DNA of 64,000 nt from an uncultured Prevotellaceae bacterium (GCA_900314655.1 OMWC01000008.1:1-64000); one strand, 5' to 3'. Counted from the first letter of the stretch, positions 8,991 to 18,080 are shown. Notes: generated by a model not told the origin, from the letters alone. Numbers and translations: made by a program.

Positions 8991-11390
8991 ATGAAGAAAT
9001 CCAACCGCAAACTATTCTTGGTTGTCCCAACATTGATGGTGGCCACGATGGCCTCCGCCCAAATCCGTCATGGCCTCGCCATTGATTTTGGAAAGAGCCA
9101 TATGGAGGATACCACTCGTGTGACTAGATTCAGCGTGGGTGTGACCAGCCATACTGACACATTGAAAGGTGTGCAAGCCAATATGTTGTCAAACTATGCC
9201 GGATGCGTGAATGGCCTCCAGTTCTCAGGCTTCTCCAATATTTCAACTTCTCCTATGCGGGGAGCGCAGTTCAGCAGTGTTACAAATATCTCGATGGGCG
9301 TGGAGAAGGGACTTCAGGCTGCTTCTTTGCTCAATGTCTCGTCAGGCTTGATGCGTGGCGTGCAAATGAGTGCATATAACTACGCGGAAGAACTGAACGG
9401 CTTGCAGTTAGGTGTGTTCAATGTGGCGAATTCCCACCCCAAGGGCTGGCAGGTAGGTCTCATGAACTATTCTAAAGATAAAAGTGGCCATAAGATTGGT
9501 CTGGTGAACGTGAACCCAGAGACCACCATCGACTTCATAGCCTATGGCGGCACCAGTACAAAACTGAACACTGCCATGCGCTTCCGTAACAAGAGTACTT
9601 ATAACATCGTTGGCCTTGGAACTCACTTTATGGGCTTCAATGAGGATTTCTCAGGTGCCATCTTCTATCGGTTGGGACAGTACTTTCATATTTCTCCAAA
9701 ATTCTCGCTCAGCGGCGACATCGGCTATTACCACGTGGAGACCTTCAAGAAGAACAGTGAGGACGGGCCTTCACGCCTTTTCTCCATACAGGCACACCTG
9801 AATGCCGACTATCAGCTGACGCGAAACATAGGCTTGTTCGCATCGGTAGGCTATGGCGATACCCGCTATTACTATCATGAGCAGAAGTATCGGAACCGCT
9901 TCCTCGCTGAGGCCGGCGTCACGTTCCGCTATCCGCACAACGCCAATCGCCAGACGTCTGTGGTACATAGAAGTGAAGACACTGCACCTGCCGACTCACT
10001 CATGGCATTAGGCTTGGGCAAGAAACATCCATGGTGGGCCCTGGCGCAGGTGACGGGCGTAAATGCCTTTGTGCATTTCTTCGACCGTGTCGTGACCAAT
10101 CAGGACTTTGCCCAGACCACGCTCCATACCTGGGGTGAGAATTTCAAGAACGAGTTTGTGTGGGACAATGACCAGTTTTCCACCAACCTCTTCATGCATC
10201 CCTATCATGGCAATCTCTATTTCAACTCTGCCCGTGCTCAGGGGCTGAGTTTCTGGGAATCAGCTCCTTTGGCCATGGTAGGATCCTTGGAGTGGGAGTT
10301 CCTTGGTGAGATTGAGCCGCCAGCACTCAACGACCTGATTGCCACCACCTTCGGCGGCATCTGTATCGGTGAAATCACCAACCGTATCAGCCGTATCTTC
10401 CTGGATGACTCCAAGCGTGGCTGGCAGCGCTTCTGGCGGGAACTGGGAGCCACCATCTTCAATCCCATGGGTGAGTTGAAACGCATTGCCACCGGTGATG
10501 CCTGGACGGTGCGCCACAATCACTACCGTTACCACGATTACAACCGCAATCCCGTGGAAATCTCCATTTCTTTAGGCGACCGCTATCTGGCAGACGAAGG
10601 AAAACTCTTCAAGGGCGAGCAAAACCCCTATGTCAGTCTCGCGGTGCAATACGGCGACCCTGTGAACGAAGACGAGCATAATGCCCCTTACGACTTCTTT
10701 GAGACAGAACTCGTTTTCGGCCTGTCCAAAAACCAGCCTATTCTCAACCAGATACACCTTTTGGGACGCCTCTGGAGTATGCCAATGATAGAGCGGAAAA
10801 ACATCAGGGCAGAATTCGGACTGTATCAGCACTTCGACTACTTCGATTCCAAGCCCGTGAAGAATGGTTCCGACCTGACGCCTTACCGCATCAGTGAGGC
10901 TGCTGCCTTCGGTCCTGGCGCTGTCATACAGATGCCTGAGGTGGGTATGATTTCACGTCTGGAGCAGCGTATCTTCCTCAACGGTATCTTGCTCGGCGGC
11001 ACCAAGAGCGACTATTACAACGTCATCGACCGCGACTACAACATGGGCAGCGGTTTCAGCGTGAAGACGAAAACACACATGGAACTGCGTCACTTCGGAC
11101 GCTTCATCCTCAATGCCCACTACTATCGTATCTATACCTGGAAGGGCTATGATCCGGATACCGACCTTTCGAGTCTTACAGAAGATGAAATGCTGCACCT
11201 CAACTCACAAGGCGATAAGGGAAATGCCGCACTGCTCGTCATTAACCCCATCACCGTGTTCGATGTTGCCAAGAACTGGAGTATCGAACTCTCAGGTTCT
11301 TACTATTCACGCCGTACCCGTTACAAATACTACGAAGACGTGAAGGCAAACACCTTTGAGGTGCGTCTTGGCCTCTCCGTTCATCTGTAA
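8991..11390 (+). CDS. DUF3943 outer-membrane protein with N-terminal surface repeats
   Basis: A 799-residue secreted or outer-membrane protein of unknown function. A signal peptide ends near ASAQ (residue 24). Residues about 55-170 are built from repeating G-[VL]-Q-x(n)-N units (for example MRGAQFSSVTNIS, LNGLQLGVFNVANS), as in the LA_2272-type surface repeat family. The middle and C-terminal parts contain the DUF3943 signature (HPWWALAQVTGVNAFVHFFD near 344 and a Gly-rich GEITNRISRIFLDDS stretch near 464), and the protein ends in a beta-rich segment finishing LSVHL. It follows the patatin gene by 6 nt, so the two probably act together at the outer membrane. The family assignment is firm; the function is not known. 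Confidence 0.82.
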   Translation: MKKSNRKLFLVVPTLMVATMASAQIRHGLAIDFGKSHMEDTTRVTRFSVGVTSHTDTLKGVQANMLSNYAGCVNGLQFSGFSNISTSPMRGAQFSSVTNISMGVEKGLQAASLLNVSSGLMRGVQMSAYNYAEELNGLQLGVFNVANSHPKGWQVGLMNYSKDKSGHKIGLVNVNPETTIDFIAYGGTSTKLNTAMRFRNKSTYNIVGLGTHFMGFNEDFSGAIFYRLGQYFHISPKFSLSGDIGYYHVETFKKNSEDGPSRLFSIQAHLNADYQLTRNIGLFASVGYGDTRYYYHEQKYRNRFLAEAGVTFRYPHNANRQTSVVHRSEDTAPADSLMALGLGKKHPWWALAQVTGVNAFVHFFDRVVTNQDFAQTTLHTWGENFKNEFVWDNDQFSTNLFMHPYHGNLYFNSARAQGLSFWESAPLAMVGSLEWEFLGEIEPPALNDLIATTFGGICIGEITNRISRIFLDDSKRGWQRFWRELGATIFNPMGELKRIATGDAWTVRHNHYRYHDYNRNPVEISISLGDRYLADEGKLFKGEQNPYVSLAVQYGDPVNEDEHNAPYDFFETELVFGLSKNQPILNQIHLLGRLWSMPMIERKNIRAEFGLYQHFDYFDSKPVKNGSDLTPYRISEAAAFGPGAVIQMPEVGMISRLEQRIFLNGILLGGTKSDYYNVIDRDYNMGSGFSVKTKTHMELRHFGRFILNAHYYRIYTWKGYDPDTDLSSLTEDEMLHLNSQGDKGNAALLVINPITVFDVAKNWSIELSGSYYSRRTRYKYYEDVKANTFEVRLGLSVHL

Positions 11391-11417
11391 ATAATTGGTG
11401 GTTTCATATTTTTTAGT

Positions 11418-11425
11418 TATCTTTG
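11418..11425 (+). promoter_or_regulatory. -7 promoter box of the DUF4421-like remnant
   Basis: TATCTTTG matches the -7 consensus, 24 nt before the ATG at 11450. The promoter survives although the gene behind it is broken. Confidence 0.6.
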
Positions 11426-11449
11426 CGCCGTGAATTAGACAATAGAATA

Positions 11450-11958
11450 ATGAGACCATTGATTAAGTGGATAATGATGGCCGTTTTGGCATGGGTGGCC
11501 ATCGGGGATGTACAGGCCCAGGCGATGACCCAGGCAGAGCGCAGGGCCAGGATGGACAGTGTGCTTGCAGCCCGTTATTATCGCACACCTTACGATACGA
11601 ACTACGTGATACGTCCTGAAGGAAGACTGACGCTGAAGGTGAGGATGAACCAGACGGGCAACTCCTTTATGGCTACAACTGGGTGCTCGGCCGTAAATGG
11701 CTGCTCCATTTCTCAATGCTGCCTACTTTTGTGGTTTATAACCGCAACAATATGACGGTCAACGGTGAGCGTAGAAAGGCAAAACATATTCGCTTTAACA
11801 TGATTTTCAATGAGCATGTTGCCGTCGTCCATCATTTCTCATCACGCTATTTTGCCGGTGCTACCTTGGTGATGAACAACTCGGTCTTTGATGACGAAGC
11901 AGTTGTCGTCAATCAGAATAAATGGCGCGCCCGTGCTTTCTTTGGGCTGAGATTGTAG
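11450..11958 (+). pseudogene. DUF4421-like outer-membrane gene with internal deletion and frameshift
   Basis: The start is intact: ATG 11450 encodes a signal peptide (MAVLAWVAIGDVQAQA) and a conserved-looking block ending RPEGRLTLKVRMNQTGNS. Near 11661-11668 the frame shifts by one position, and the sequence continues in another frame as YGYNWVLGRKWLLHFSMLP and on to a barrel-like end (RARAFFGLRL) at 11958. The reading frame used at the start instead closes at 11753-11755, giving a nonsense 101-residue product. From memory of the DUF4421 family, the N-terminal and C-terminal blocks are normally separated by well over a hundred residues, so a large middle part is missing. The family name is moderately certain; the two-frame structure is seen directly. 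A sequencing error cannot explain the missing middle. Confidence 0.7.
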
Positions 11959-11999
11959 AGTTTTTTTGTTTTTTATTTCGCGAAATCAAATTATTCTCT

Positions 12000-12007
12000 T
12001 ATCTTTG
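12000..12007 (+). promoter_or_regulatory. -7 promoter box of tatAC
   Basis: TATCTTTG, 36 nt upstream of the tatA ATG. Confidence 0.65.
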
Positions 12008-12043
12008 TAGCCAAAAGTTCTATTAATCAAAAATTGACAAAAG

Positions 12044-12220
12044 ATGATCGGGACACAAGAGATTATCCTCATCGCACTCGTTGTGCTGCTGCTTTGGGGC
12101 GGCAAGAAGATTCCTGAGCTGATGAACGGCCTGGGAAAAGGAGTGAAGAGTTTTAAGGACGGCATGAACGGCAAGGACGATACTCCGGCAGAGGACAAGA
12201 AGGATGAGCCAAAACCATAA
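12044..12220 (+). CDS. tatA: Sec-independent protein translocase TatA
   Basis: A 58-residue TatA, the pore-forming component of the twin-arginine translocase, which exports folded proteins across the inner membrane. One N-terminal membrane segment (IILIALVVLLLWG, residues 7-19) is followed by the amphipathic helix KKIPELMNGLGKGVKSFKDG and an acidic/basic tail ending in KDEPKP. The GGKKIPEL hinge is characteristic. The start ATG follows a TATCTTTG promoter. The gene overlaps tatC by 17 nt, so the two are translationally linked. No separate TatB is seen, giving a minimal TatA-TatC system as is usual in Bacteroidota. Confidence 0.9.
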   Translation: MIGTQEIILIALVVLLLWGGKKIPELMNGLGKGVKSFKDGMNGKDDTPAEDKKDEPKP

Positions 12221-12983
12221 GGTAGGGGAGCAGGGGGAAGCGGGCTGCGAGCCTGCAACCTTCTGGGAGCACCTCGACGTCTTGCGTGGGGAGATTATCC
12301 GTATGCTGGCGGCTGCCGTGCTGATGGCCGTGGTGTGCTTCTGCCTGAAGGATGTGCTGTTTGAAATCGTTCTGGCTCCGAGTCGGTCGGATTTTATCGT
12401 CTATCGGTTGCTGGGTACAGAGCCGTTTGATATCCATCTTATCAATACGGGACTTACTGAGCAGATGATGGTCCACCTGAAGGTGGCTATGGTGGCCGGC
12501 ATATTGGTGGCTTCACCCTATCTGCTCTATCTGCTGTTCAGGTTCGTCTCGCCGGCGCTCTATGAGAATGAGCGGCGCTACAGCGTGAGACTGACGCTGG
12601 CTGCCTACGGCATGTTCCTGGTGGGCGTGTTGGTGAATTATCTGTTGATTTTCCCCTTGACAGTCCGTTTCCTGGGAACTTATCAGGTGAGCACGGAGGT
12701 GGAGAACATGCTGACGGTGAGTTCCTACGTGGATACGCTGCTGACGATGTCGCTGATGATGGGCGTGGTGTTTGAGATTCCCGTGGTGTCGTGGATGATG
12801 GCCAAGTTCGGACTGCTGCGCTCTGAATGGATGAGACGCTACCGCCGCCATGCTATTGTGCTGGTGCTTATCGTGGCTGCCATTATCACTCCGTCAACCG
12901 ATATCTTTACGTTGCTGATTGTTTCGCTGCCTATCTGGCTACTCTATGAAGGGAGTATCTTCATCGTCAGAAGTCAGGAGTGA
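12204..12983 (+). CDS. tatC: Sec-independent protein translocase TatC
   Basis: TatC, the six-helix receptor for twin-arginine signal peptides. The diagnostic cytoplasmic motif FWEHLDVLRGEIIR is at residues about 20-33, followed by a first membrane segment (MLAAAVLMAVVCFCL). Later segments include VAMVAGILVASPYLLYLLF with the conserved SPY motif, and a C-terminal VLIVAAIITPSTDIFTLL stretch. The length of 259 residues is normal. The ATG overlaps the end of tatA. Two genes with twin-arginine motifs follow, which fits a dedicated export cluster. Confidence 0.92.
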   Translation: MSQNHKVGEQGEAGCEPATFWEHLDVLRGEIIRMLAAAVLMAVVCFCLKDVLFEIVLAPSRSDFIVYRLLGTEPFDIHLINTGLTEQMMVHLKVAMVAGILVASPYLLYLLFRFVSPALYENERRYSVRLTLAAYGMFLVGVLVNYLLIFPLTVRFLGTYQVSTEVENMLTVSSYVDTLLTMSLMMGVVFEIPVVSWMMAKFGLLRSEWMRRYRRHAIVLVLIVAAIITPSTDIFTLLIVSLPIWLLYEGSIFIVRSQE

Positions 12984-13027
12984 TGGGCATGAGTGTATAG
13001 TTTTGACAATACAAACATTATGAAAAT

Positions 13028-14545
13028 ATGCTGAGGAAAATTAGAATCGTATTAGCCTCCATCGTGATGGTGCTGATAACGTTGTTGTTTCTTGACTTTA
13101 CCGGCACGCTTCATCATTGGCTCGGCTGGTTGGCCAAGATCCAGTTCTTGCCTGCATTGCTGGCTTTGAATGTGGTGGTCGTGGTGGCGCTTTTGGCACT
13201 CACGCTGATTTTTGGACGTATCTACTGTTCGGTGATTTGTCCGCTTGGTATCTTGCAGGACGTGATTCACCGCATAGGGCGGAAGCCTAACCGCCAGACC
13301 TACTCCAAGGAGAAGCGCTGGCTGCGCTATGGCGTGCTGGTCGTTTTCGTGGTGGCCTTCATTATAGGCATTAATTCGCTGGTGGCTTTGCTGGCACCTT
13401 ACAGCAGTTACGGACGTATTGCCCAGAATCTGCTGCAGCCTATCTGGATAGCTGGAAATAATGTGCTGGCCTATATGGCAGAGCATTCCAACAGTTATCG
13501 GTTCTATAGCGTGGATGTATGGATCCGCTCGCTGCCCACGTTCATCATTGCAGTCGTAACGTTGGTGCTGCTGGTGGTTTTGGCTTGGCGCAATGGACGT
13601 ACTTATTGCAATACCATTTGTCCGGTGGGAACCATCCTGAGTTTCTTCGCCCGTTTTTCCTGGTTGAAGATTCGCTTCGACGAGGATAAGTGTAAGAAAT
13701 GCGGAAAATGTGCGCGTAACTGTAAGGCTTCGTGTATTGATTTCAAAAACATGACCGTGGATTACAGCCGGTGTGTGGTTTGCGGCGATTGCTTGGAGCA
13801 GTGCAATTTTGACAGTCTGCATTATGCGGGGGCGAGGGCTGGTAGTTCTAGATATTCTAGTAGCTCTAGTGGCTCTAGAGAATCTAGTAGTTCTAGAGAT
13901 TCTAGTGATTCGGCTGATGAGGGGCGCCGGTCCTTCCTGATTGGGGCGGCCTTGGCTACTACGGCTGCGGCATTAGCCCAGGAAAAGAAAAAGGTTGATG
14001 GCGGTCTGGCCGTGATTGAAGACAAACTGGAGCCTGTACGCCATACGCCTATCACTCCTCCGGGTTCTCTCTCTGCCTCAAATATGCAGAAACGCTGCAC
14101 GGGCTGTCAGCTATGTGTCTCAGAATGTCCGAACGATGTGCTTCGTCCAAGCACGGATCTGATGAAACTGATGCAGCCCACGATGAGTTATGAACGTGGC
14201 TACTGCCGTCCGGAATGTAACCGCTGTTCTGAAGTTTGTCCTGCAGGTGCTATCCAGCCCATTACATTGGCAGATAAGTCGAGCACGCAGATAGGCCATG
14301 CGGTCTGGGTGAAGAAGAATTGTATTTCTGTTACTGACGGTGTGGAATGTGGCAATTGTGAGCGCCATTGTCCGGTAGGCGCCATTGAGATGGTGATGCT
14401 GGATGAGAACGATGAGGAATCGGTGCTGATTCCCTCTGTAAACGAGGCCCGTTGCATTGGCTGTGGCGCCTGTGAGAATCTGTGTCCGGCCCGTCCGTTT
14501 GCGGCTATTTACGTGGAAGGACACGAAGTTCATAAAACTATTTAA
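13028..14545 (+). CDS. Membrane polyferredoxin (NapH/NosR-like) with internal twin-arginine segment
   Basis: A 505-residue iron-sulfur membrane protein, likely passing electrons from the quinone pool or cytoplasm to a periplasmic oxidoreductase. The N-terminal part has several membrane helices with the paired Cys motifs CSVICPLG (about 67) and CNTICPVG (about 196), as in the NapH/NosR/RdxA group. Two 4Fe-4S motifs follow (CKKCGKCARNC, CVVCGDCLEQC). Then come a serine-rich linker, RRSFLIGAALATTAAALAQE (near 301), which reads like a Tat signal anchor, and further cysteine clusters (CTGCQLCVSEC, CNRCSEVC, CGNCERHC, CIGCGACENLC). It lies downstream of tatAC and 12 nt before an aldo/keto reductase with a Tat signal. 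The internal Tat-like segment could mean a fusion of two ancestral ferredoxins. The exact partner is unknown. Confidence 0.82.
   Translation: MLRKIRIVLASIVMVLITLLFLDFTGTLHHWLGWLAKIQFLPALLALNVVVVVALLALTLIFGRIYCSVICPLGILQDVIHRIGRKPNRQTYSKEKRWLRYGVLVVFVVAFIIGINSLVALLAPYSSYGRIAQNLLQPIWIAGNNVLAYMAEHSNSYRFYSVDVWIRSLPTFIIAVVTLVLLVVLAWRNGRTYCNTICPVGTILSFFARFSWLKIRFDEDKCKKCGKCARNCKASCIDFKNMTVDYSRCVVCGDCLEQCNFDSLHYAGARAGSSRYSSSSSGSRESSSSRDSSDSADEGRRSFLIGAALATTAAALAQEKKKVDGGLAVIEDKLEPVRHTPITPPGSLSASNMQKRCTGCQLCVSECPNDVLRPSTDLMKLMQPTMSYERGYCRPECNRCSEVCPAGAIQPITLADKSSTQIGHAVWVKKNCISVTDGVECGNCERHCPVGAIEMVMLDENDEESVLIPSVNEARCIGCGACENLCPARPFAAIYVEGHEVHKTI
13847..13905 (+). repeat. Seven TCTAG units with exact 9-bp period inside the polyferredoxin gene
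   Basis: TCTAG occurs at 13847, 13856, 13865, 13874, 13883, 13892 and 13901, each 9 nt apart. The flanking three or four bases vary. In frame this encodes a Ser-rich linker (units of x-Ser-Ser/Arg). Because the period is a multiple of three, gain or loss of units would change linker length and not the frame. Confidence 0.85.
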
Positions 14546-14557
14546 GGAGGAACAGTT

Positions 14558-15979
14558 ATGGCAAGAAAGATAAACAGAAGAGATTTCCTGAAGATATTCG
14601 GCGGAGCCACAGCCGGGGCATCAACCCTCTTGGTGGCCTGCAAGAAGAATCCGCAGCAGACGACTGCCAGTCAGCAGGAGCCACCGAAGGACAAAATGAC
14701 GATGCGCGTGAATCCTAATACAGGCGATAAGGTGTCGCTCCTGGGGTATGGCATGATGAGGCTCACAGTGGTTGGTGGCGGCACGGAACGTGATCATCCT
14801 GATGCAGACATAGACCAGGAAATGGTGAATAGGCAAGTGGACTACGCCCTTGAGCATGGTGTGAATTATTTTGATACGTCACCGGCCTATTGCCAGGGGC
14901 GTTCGGAGAAGGCAACAGGAATAGCCCTGCACCGTCATCCGCGCAACAAGTATTTCGTGGCCACGAAACTTTCCAATTTCTCGCCCGAGACCAGAACCCG
15001 CGCAGCCAGTATTGAGATGTTTGAAAACTCGCTGAAGGAGCTGCAGGTAGATTATATCGACTATCTGCTGCTGCATGCTATCGGCGGTGGTAGGGATGCC
15101 GAAGAGGAATTCAATACCCGGTTTATGGACAATGGTATTCTGGACTGGCTGGTGGAACAGAAGAAGAAAGGCCGCATCCGCAACCTTGGCTTCTCCTATC
15201 ATGGCGATATTGCCATCTTCGACCAATTGCTGAAATGGATGGACGAAGGGAAGTACCATTGGGATTTCGCACAGATAGAACTCAATTATCTGGACTGGGA
15301 ATGGGCTGATGAGATTAACGACAGCAATACAGACGCTAAATACCTGTATGATGAATTGCAGAAACGCAACATTCCTGCGGTTATTATGGAGCCGCTTTTA
15401 GGCGGTCGTCTGGCCAATGTGCCTGACCCTGTGGTAGCTGAGATGAAGCAACGCCGTCCCGAAAGCAGTGTGGCCTCTTGGGCTTTCCGCTATGCGGGAA
15501 CGCCAGAGAAGGTGCTTACCGTCTTGTCGGGTATGACCTATATGGAGCATCTGCGGGATAATATCCGTACTTATGCGCCGCTGGAGCCTATCACCAAGGA
15601 GGAGAACGAGTTCCTGCTGAAGATTGCGGAGGATATCTATAATCAGAAGAATATTCCCTGCAATGAGTGCAATTACTGTATGCCTTGCCCTTACGGCATT
15701 AATATTCCCAGCGTGTTCGTACATTATAACAAGATGATTCGTGAGGGAAATATGCCTTCCAACAAGCAGAATCCAGAATACCGCAAACAGCGGAAGGCTT
15801 TCCTTGTGGGTTACGACCGGAGCGTGCCGCGTCTGCGTCAGGCTGACCATTGCATCGGGTGCGGCCAATGTGTGCCGCATTGCCCGCAGCGCATCGATAT
15901 TCCCAAGGAGATGCGTAGGATTGACACGATGGTGGAAAACCTGAAGCGCGATGGCAAGGTAAAAGACTTGGAATTCTGA
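14558..15979 (+). CDS. Tat-exported aldo/keto reductase with C-terminal 4Fe-4S clusters
   Basis: A 473-residue aldo/keto reductase predicted to act outside the inner membrane. The N terminus is a twin-arginine signal (RRDFLKIFGG, residues 7-16) followed by a lipobox-like LVAC with Cys28, so it may be a Tat-exported lipoprotein. The barrel shows NYFDTSPAYCQGRSEKATG (active-site Tyr region), FVATKLS (Lys) and LLLHAIGG (His). The C terminus carries two cysteine clusters, CNECNYCMPC and CIGCGQCVPHC, which should bind iron-sulfur clusters. Immediately upstream are a polyferredoxin and tatAC, suggesting electron transfer from the polyferredoxin to this enzyme. A good ribosome site (AAGGAGG) lies 9 nt before the ATG. 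The substrate is unknown. A strong terminator follows the gene. Confidence 0.88.
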   Translation: MARKINRRDFLKIFGGATAGASTLLVACKKNPQQTTASQQEPPKDKMTMRVNPNTGDKVSLLGYGMMRLTVVGGGTERDHPDADIDQEMVNRQVDYALEHGVNYFDTSPAYCQGRSEKATGIALHRHPRNKYFVATKLSNFSPETRTRAASIEMFENSLKELQVDYIDYLLLHAIGGGRDAEEEFNTRFMDNGILDWLVEQKKKGRIRNLGFSYHGDIAIFDQLLKWMDEGKYHWDFAQIELNYLDWEWADEINDSNTDAKYLYDELQKRNIPAVIMEPLLGGRLANVPDPVVAEMKQRRPESSVASWAFRYAGTPEKVLTVLSGMTYMEHLRDNIRTYAPLEPITKEENEFLLKIAEDIYNQKNIPCNECNYCMPCPYGINIPSVFVHYNKMIREGNMPSNKQNPEYRKQRKAFLVGYDRSVPRLRQADHCIGCGQCVPHCPQRIDIPKEMRRIDTMVENLKRDGKVKDLEF

Positions 15980-15986
15980 AATGAAA

Positions 15987-16020
15987 AATCCCGGAAGCTC
16001 AGAGCTTCCGGGATTCTTTT
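15987..16020. terminator. Bidirectional Rho-independent terminator
   Basis: Perfect 13-bp arms (AATCCCGGAAGCT and its complement) around a CAG loop, 15987-16015, followed by CTTTTT. It lies between convergent genes, and the A-run on the left side allows use on both strands. Confidence 0.93.
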
Positions 16021-18008
16021 TATTCTTTGTTTTCAGCGTCGATAGCTTTGATTTTCTGCTTCACCAGTTCGCAGTCGTCTTTCAGTTTCTGCACCTTTCG
16101 GTTCATCTCGTCGATGAGGGAGTTACCCTTCTTGGAACTGGCATTGAGGAATCCGAGGTTATTCTCGTAAGTCTGAATTTCCTGTTTCAATCCCTCATAG
16201 CGGCGCATCAGTCGGGCGCGCTCATTGTCGAGAGCATCGCTGCCCTTGCCTGCCATTTGCTTGATGTTGCTCTTGAAGTTGTCAAGCCGTCTGCGGGCAA
16301 TGGAGATATTCAGGTCCTTGTAGAGCTTGTCAAGGACGGCATGATATTCTGCGTATAGCTTGTCCTTCTCTTTGAAAGGCACGTGGCCGATTTGCTGATA
16401 TTCTTCCACCAGTTGCTGGACTTTCTCCTGAAGTCCTTCACCGGCCTCTTCGGCAGCCTCTTTCAGTTGGGCGATAATGCCTCGCTTCTTTTCCAGGTTC
16501 TCGCGCTCAGCACTGCGTGTGCCTGCATTGGCAGCGTTGCGGGCCTCGAAGAATTTGTTGCAGGCCGTGAGGAAGTCGTTCCACAGTTGGTCTCCCAGTT
16601 TCTTGGGAACCATGCCGATGGTCTTCCATTCTTTCTGCAAGGCAATCAGTTTATCGCTTGTGGATTTCCAGTCGGTAGAATCCTGTAGGGCCTGAGCCTG
16701 TTCCACGAGTTTCTGCTTCTTGGCAGCATTCTCGGCAAAGCGCTCTTTGAGCGACTTGAAATATTCGGCTTTCTTGCTGAAGAAATCATCGCAGGCAGCG
16801 CGGAAACGCTCGAAGATCTTGACGTTCATCTTCTGGGGTGCGAAACCGATGGTCTTCCATTCTGCCTGGATATCGATAATCTGCTTCGTACGCTTCTCCC
16901 AGTCGCCGGCACCCTTATTCTCCTCCTTGGCGATGGCTTCCACCTTCTCGCAGAGTTCCGTCTTGCGGGCCAGGTTGTCTTCTTCCTTCGAACGGATGTT
17001 CTCAAAGTGCTGCTGGTGCTTCTTGTTGATAACCGTAGATGCAGCCTTGAAACGGCTCCAGATTTCTTCGCGCAGTTCTTTGCTTACGGGGCCTGTCTCG
17101 CGGAATTCCTGATGCAGTTTCTGCAACTGGTGGAATGCGCTGATGACATCTTCTTCCTCATCGAGTTTCTCGGCAGCCTCACAAAGACGCGTCTTGATTT
17201 CCAGGTTTTTCTTGAAGTCGTATTCGCGGGCCTCGCTATTCAGCTTGAGCAGGTCGTAGAATTGTTCCACATAAAGCTGGTAGTTGCGCCAGAGCTCGTT
17301 GGCTTTCTCGGCAGGAACCTGTTTGATTTCCTTCCATTCTTGCTGGAGCTGCTTGAATTCCTGGTAGTTTCTGTTGGCTTCCTCAGGCGAGGTCACCATC
17401 GCTTTAATCTTCTCAATGATATCGAGCTTCTTCTTCAGGTTTTCCTGTTTTTCTTCCTCCTGCTGCTGGAAAAGTTTAGTGCGCTTTTCCTTCACCAGTA
17501 CCATTTCAGCTTTGAAGGTCTCTTCTTCCACGTCGGGAGTAACTACATATTTCTCGGGGTCGCCGCCAGCGTCGAGATATGCTTTCTGCTCTGCTTCGCG
17601 CTGTGCGAAATGTAGTTTGTAGAACGTTGTCTTCAGGTAGTCAACTTCCTCCTTGGTCGGGTTTTCTTCCCCATGAGCCAGTTCCTTGATACGGTCAATG
17701 ACCTCGCTCTTGGTGGCATAAACCTTTTTCTCCTTGACTGGTTCTTCAGTCTGAGGAGTTTCTTCTGCCACTTCTGCAGGGGCTTTCTCTGGGGTTGCCT
17801 CTTCGGTTGCTTCTTCTGCTTCAGCAGGTGCTTCAGGATCAACAGGCGTTTCTTCTGCTACTTCTGCTGGAGTTTCCTCTACAGGAGCAGTAGGAGCCTC
17901 CTCTGCAGGAGCTTCTGCGGGAACTTCATTTTCAACGGGAGTTTCAACTACTTTGTTTTCTTCCAACTGTGCCTCTTGGTTGAGGACGTTTTCTTGAGAG
18001 TCCATCAT
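16020..18008 (-). CDS. DUF349 repeat protein
   Basis: A 662-residue cytoplasmic protein with five tandem DUF349 repeats of about 70-80 residues, each marked by a W-K-x-I-G/K-x-[VA]-P motif: EWKEIKQVPAEK, FRETGPVSKEL, EWKTIGFAPQK, EWKTIGMVPKK, YQQIGHVPFKE. The first 125 residues are a low-complexity acidic region of Pro/Ala/Glu, and the rest is almost wholly helical and probably coiled coil. DUF349 proteins are widespread in Bacteroidota without a settled function. Two in-frame ATGs are adjacent (18008 and 18005). A TACTTTTG box lies about 65 nt upstream, so the gene has its own promoter. The 3' end meets the terminator shared with the reductase. Confidence 0.88.
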   Translation of the reverse strand: MMDSQENVLNQEAQLEENKVVETPVENEVPAEAPAEEAPTAPVEETPAEVAEETPVDPEAPAEAEEATEEATPEKAPAEVAEETPQTEEPVKEKKVYATKSEVIDRIKELAHGEENPTKEEVDYLKTTFYKLHFAQREAEQKAYLDAGGDPEKYVVTPDVEEETFKAEMVLVKEKRTKLFQQQEEEKQENLKKKLDIIEKIKAMVTSPEEANRNYQEFKQLQQEWKEIKQVPAEKANELWRNYQLYVEQFYDLLKLNSEAREYDFKKNLEIKTRLCEAAEKLDEEEDVISAFHQLQKLHQEFRETGPVSKELREEIWSRFKAASTVINKKHQQHFENIRSKEEDNLARKTELCEKVEAIAKEENKGAGDWEKRTKQIIDIQAEWKTIGFAPQKMNVKIFERFRAACDDFFSKKAEYFKSLKERFAENAAKKQKLVEQAQALQDSTDWKSTSDKLIALQKEWKTIGMVPKKLGDQLWNDFLTACNKFFEARNAANAGTRSAERENLEKKRGIIAQLKEAAEEAGEGLQEKVQQLVEEYQQIGHVPFKEKDKLYAEYHAVLDKLYKDLNISIARRRLDNFKSNIKQMAGKGSDALDNERARLMRRYEGLKQEIQTYENNLGFLNASSKKGNSLIDEMNRKVQKLKDDCELVKQKIKAIDAENKE

Positions 18009-18072
18009 TTTACTGATTTTTAGGTTCGTGATTCAGGTTTGCACTACGTGTCATTAGGGCACATAGATTGGA

Positions 18073-18080
18073 CAAAAGTA
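18073..18080 (-). promoter_or_regulatory. -7 promoter box of the DUF349 gene
   Basis: TACTTTTG on the minus strand, about 65 nt before the ATG. Confidence 0.6.
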
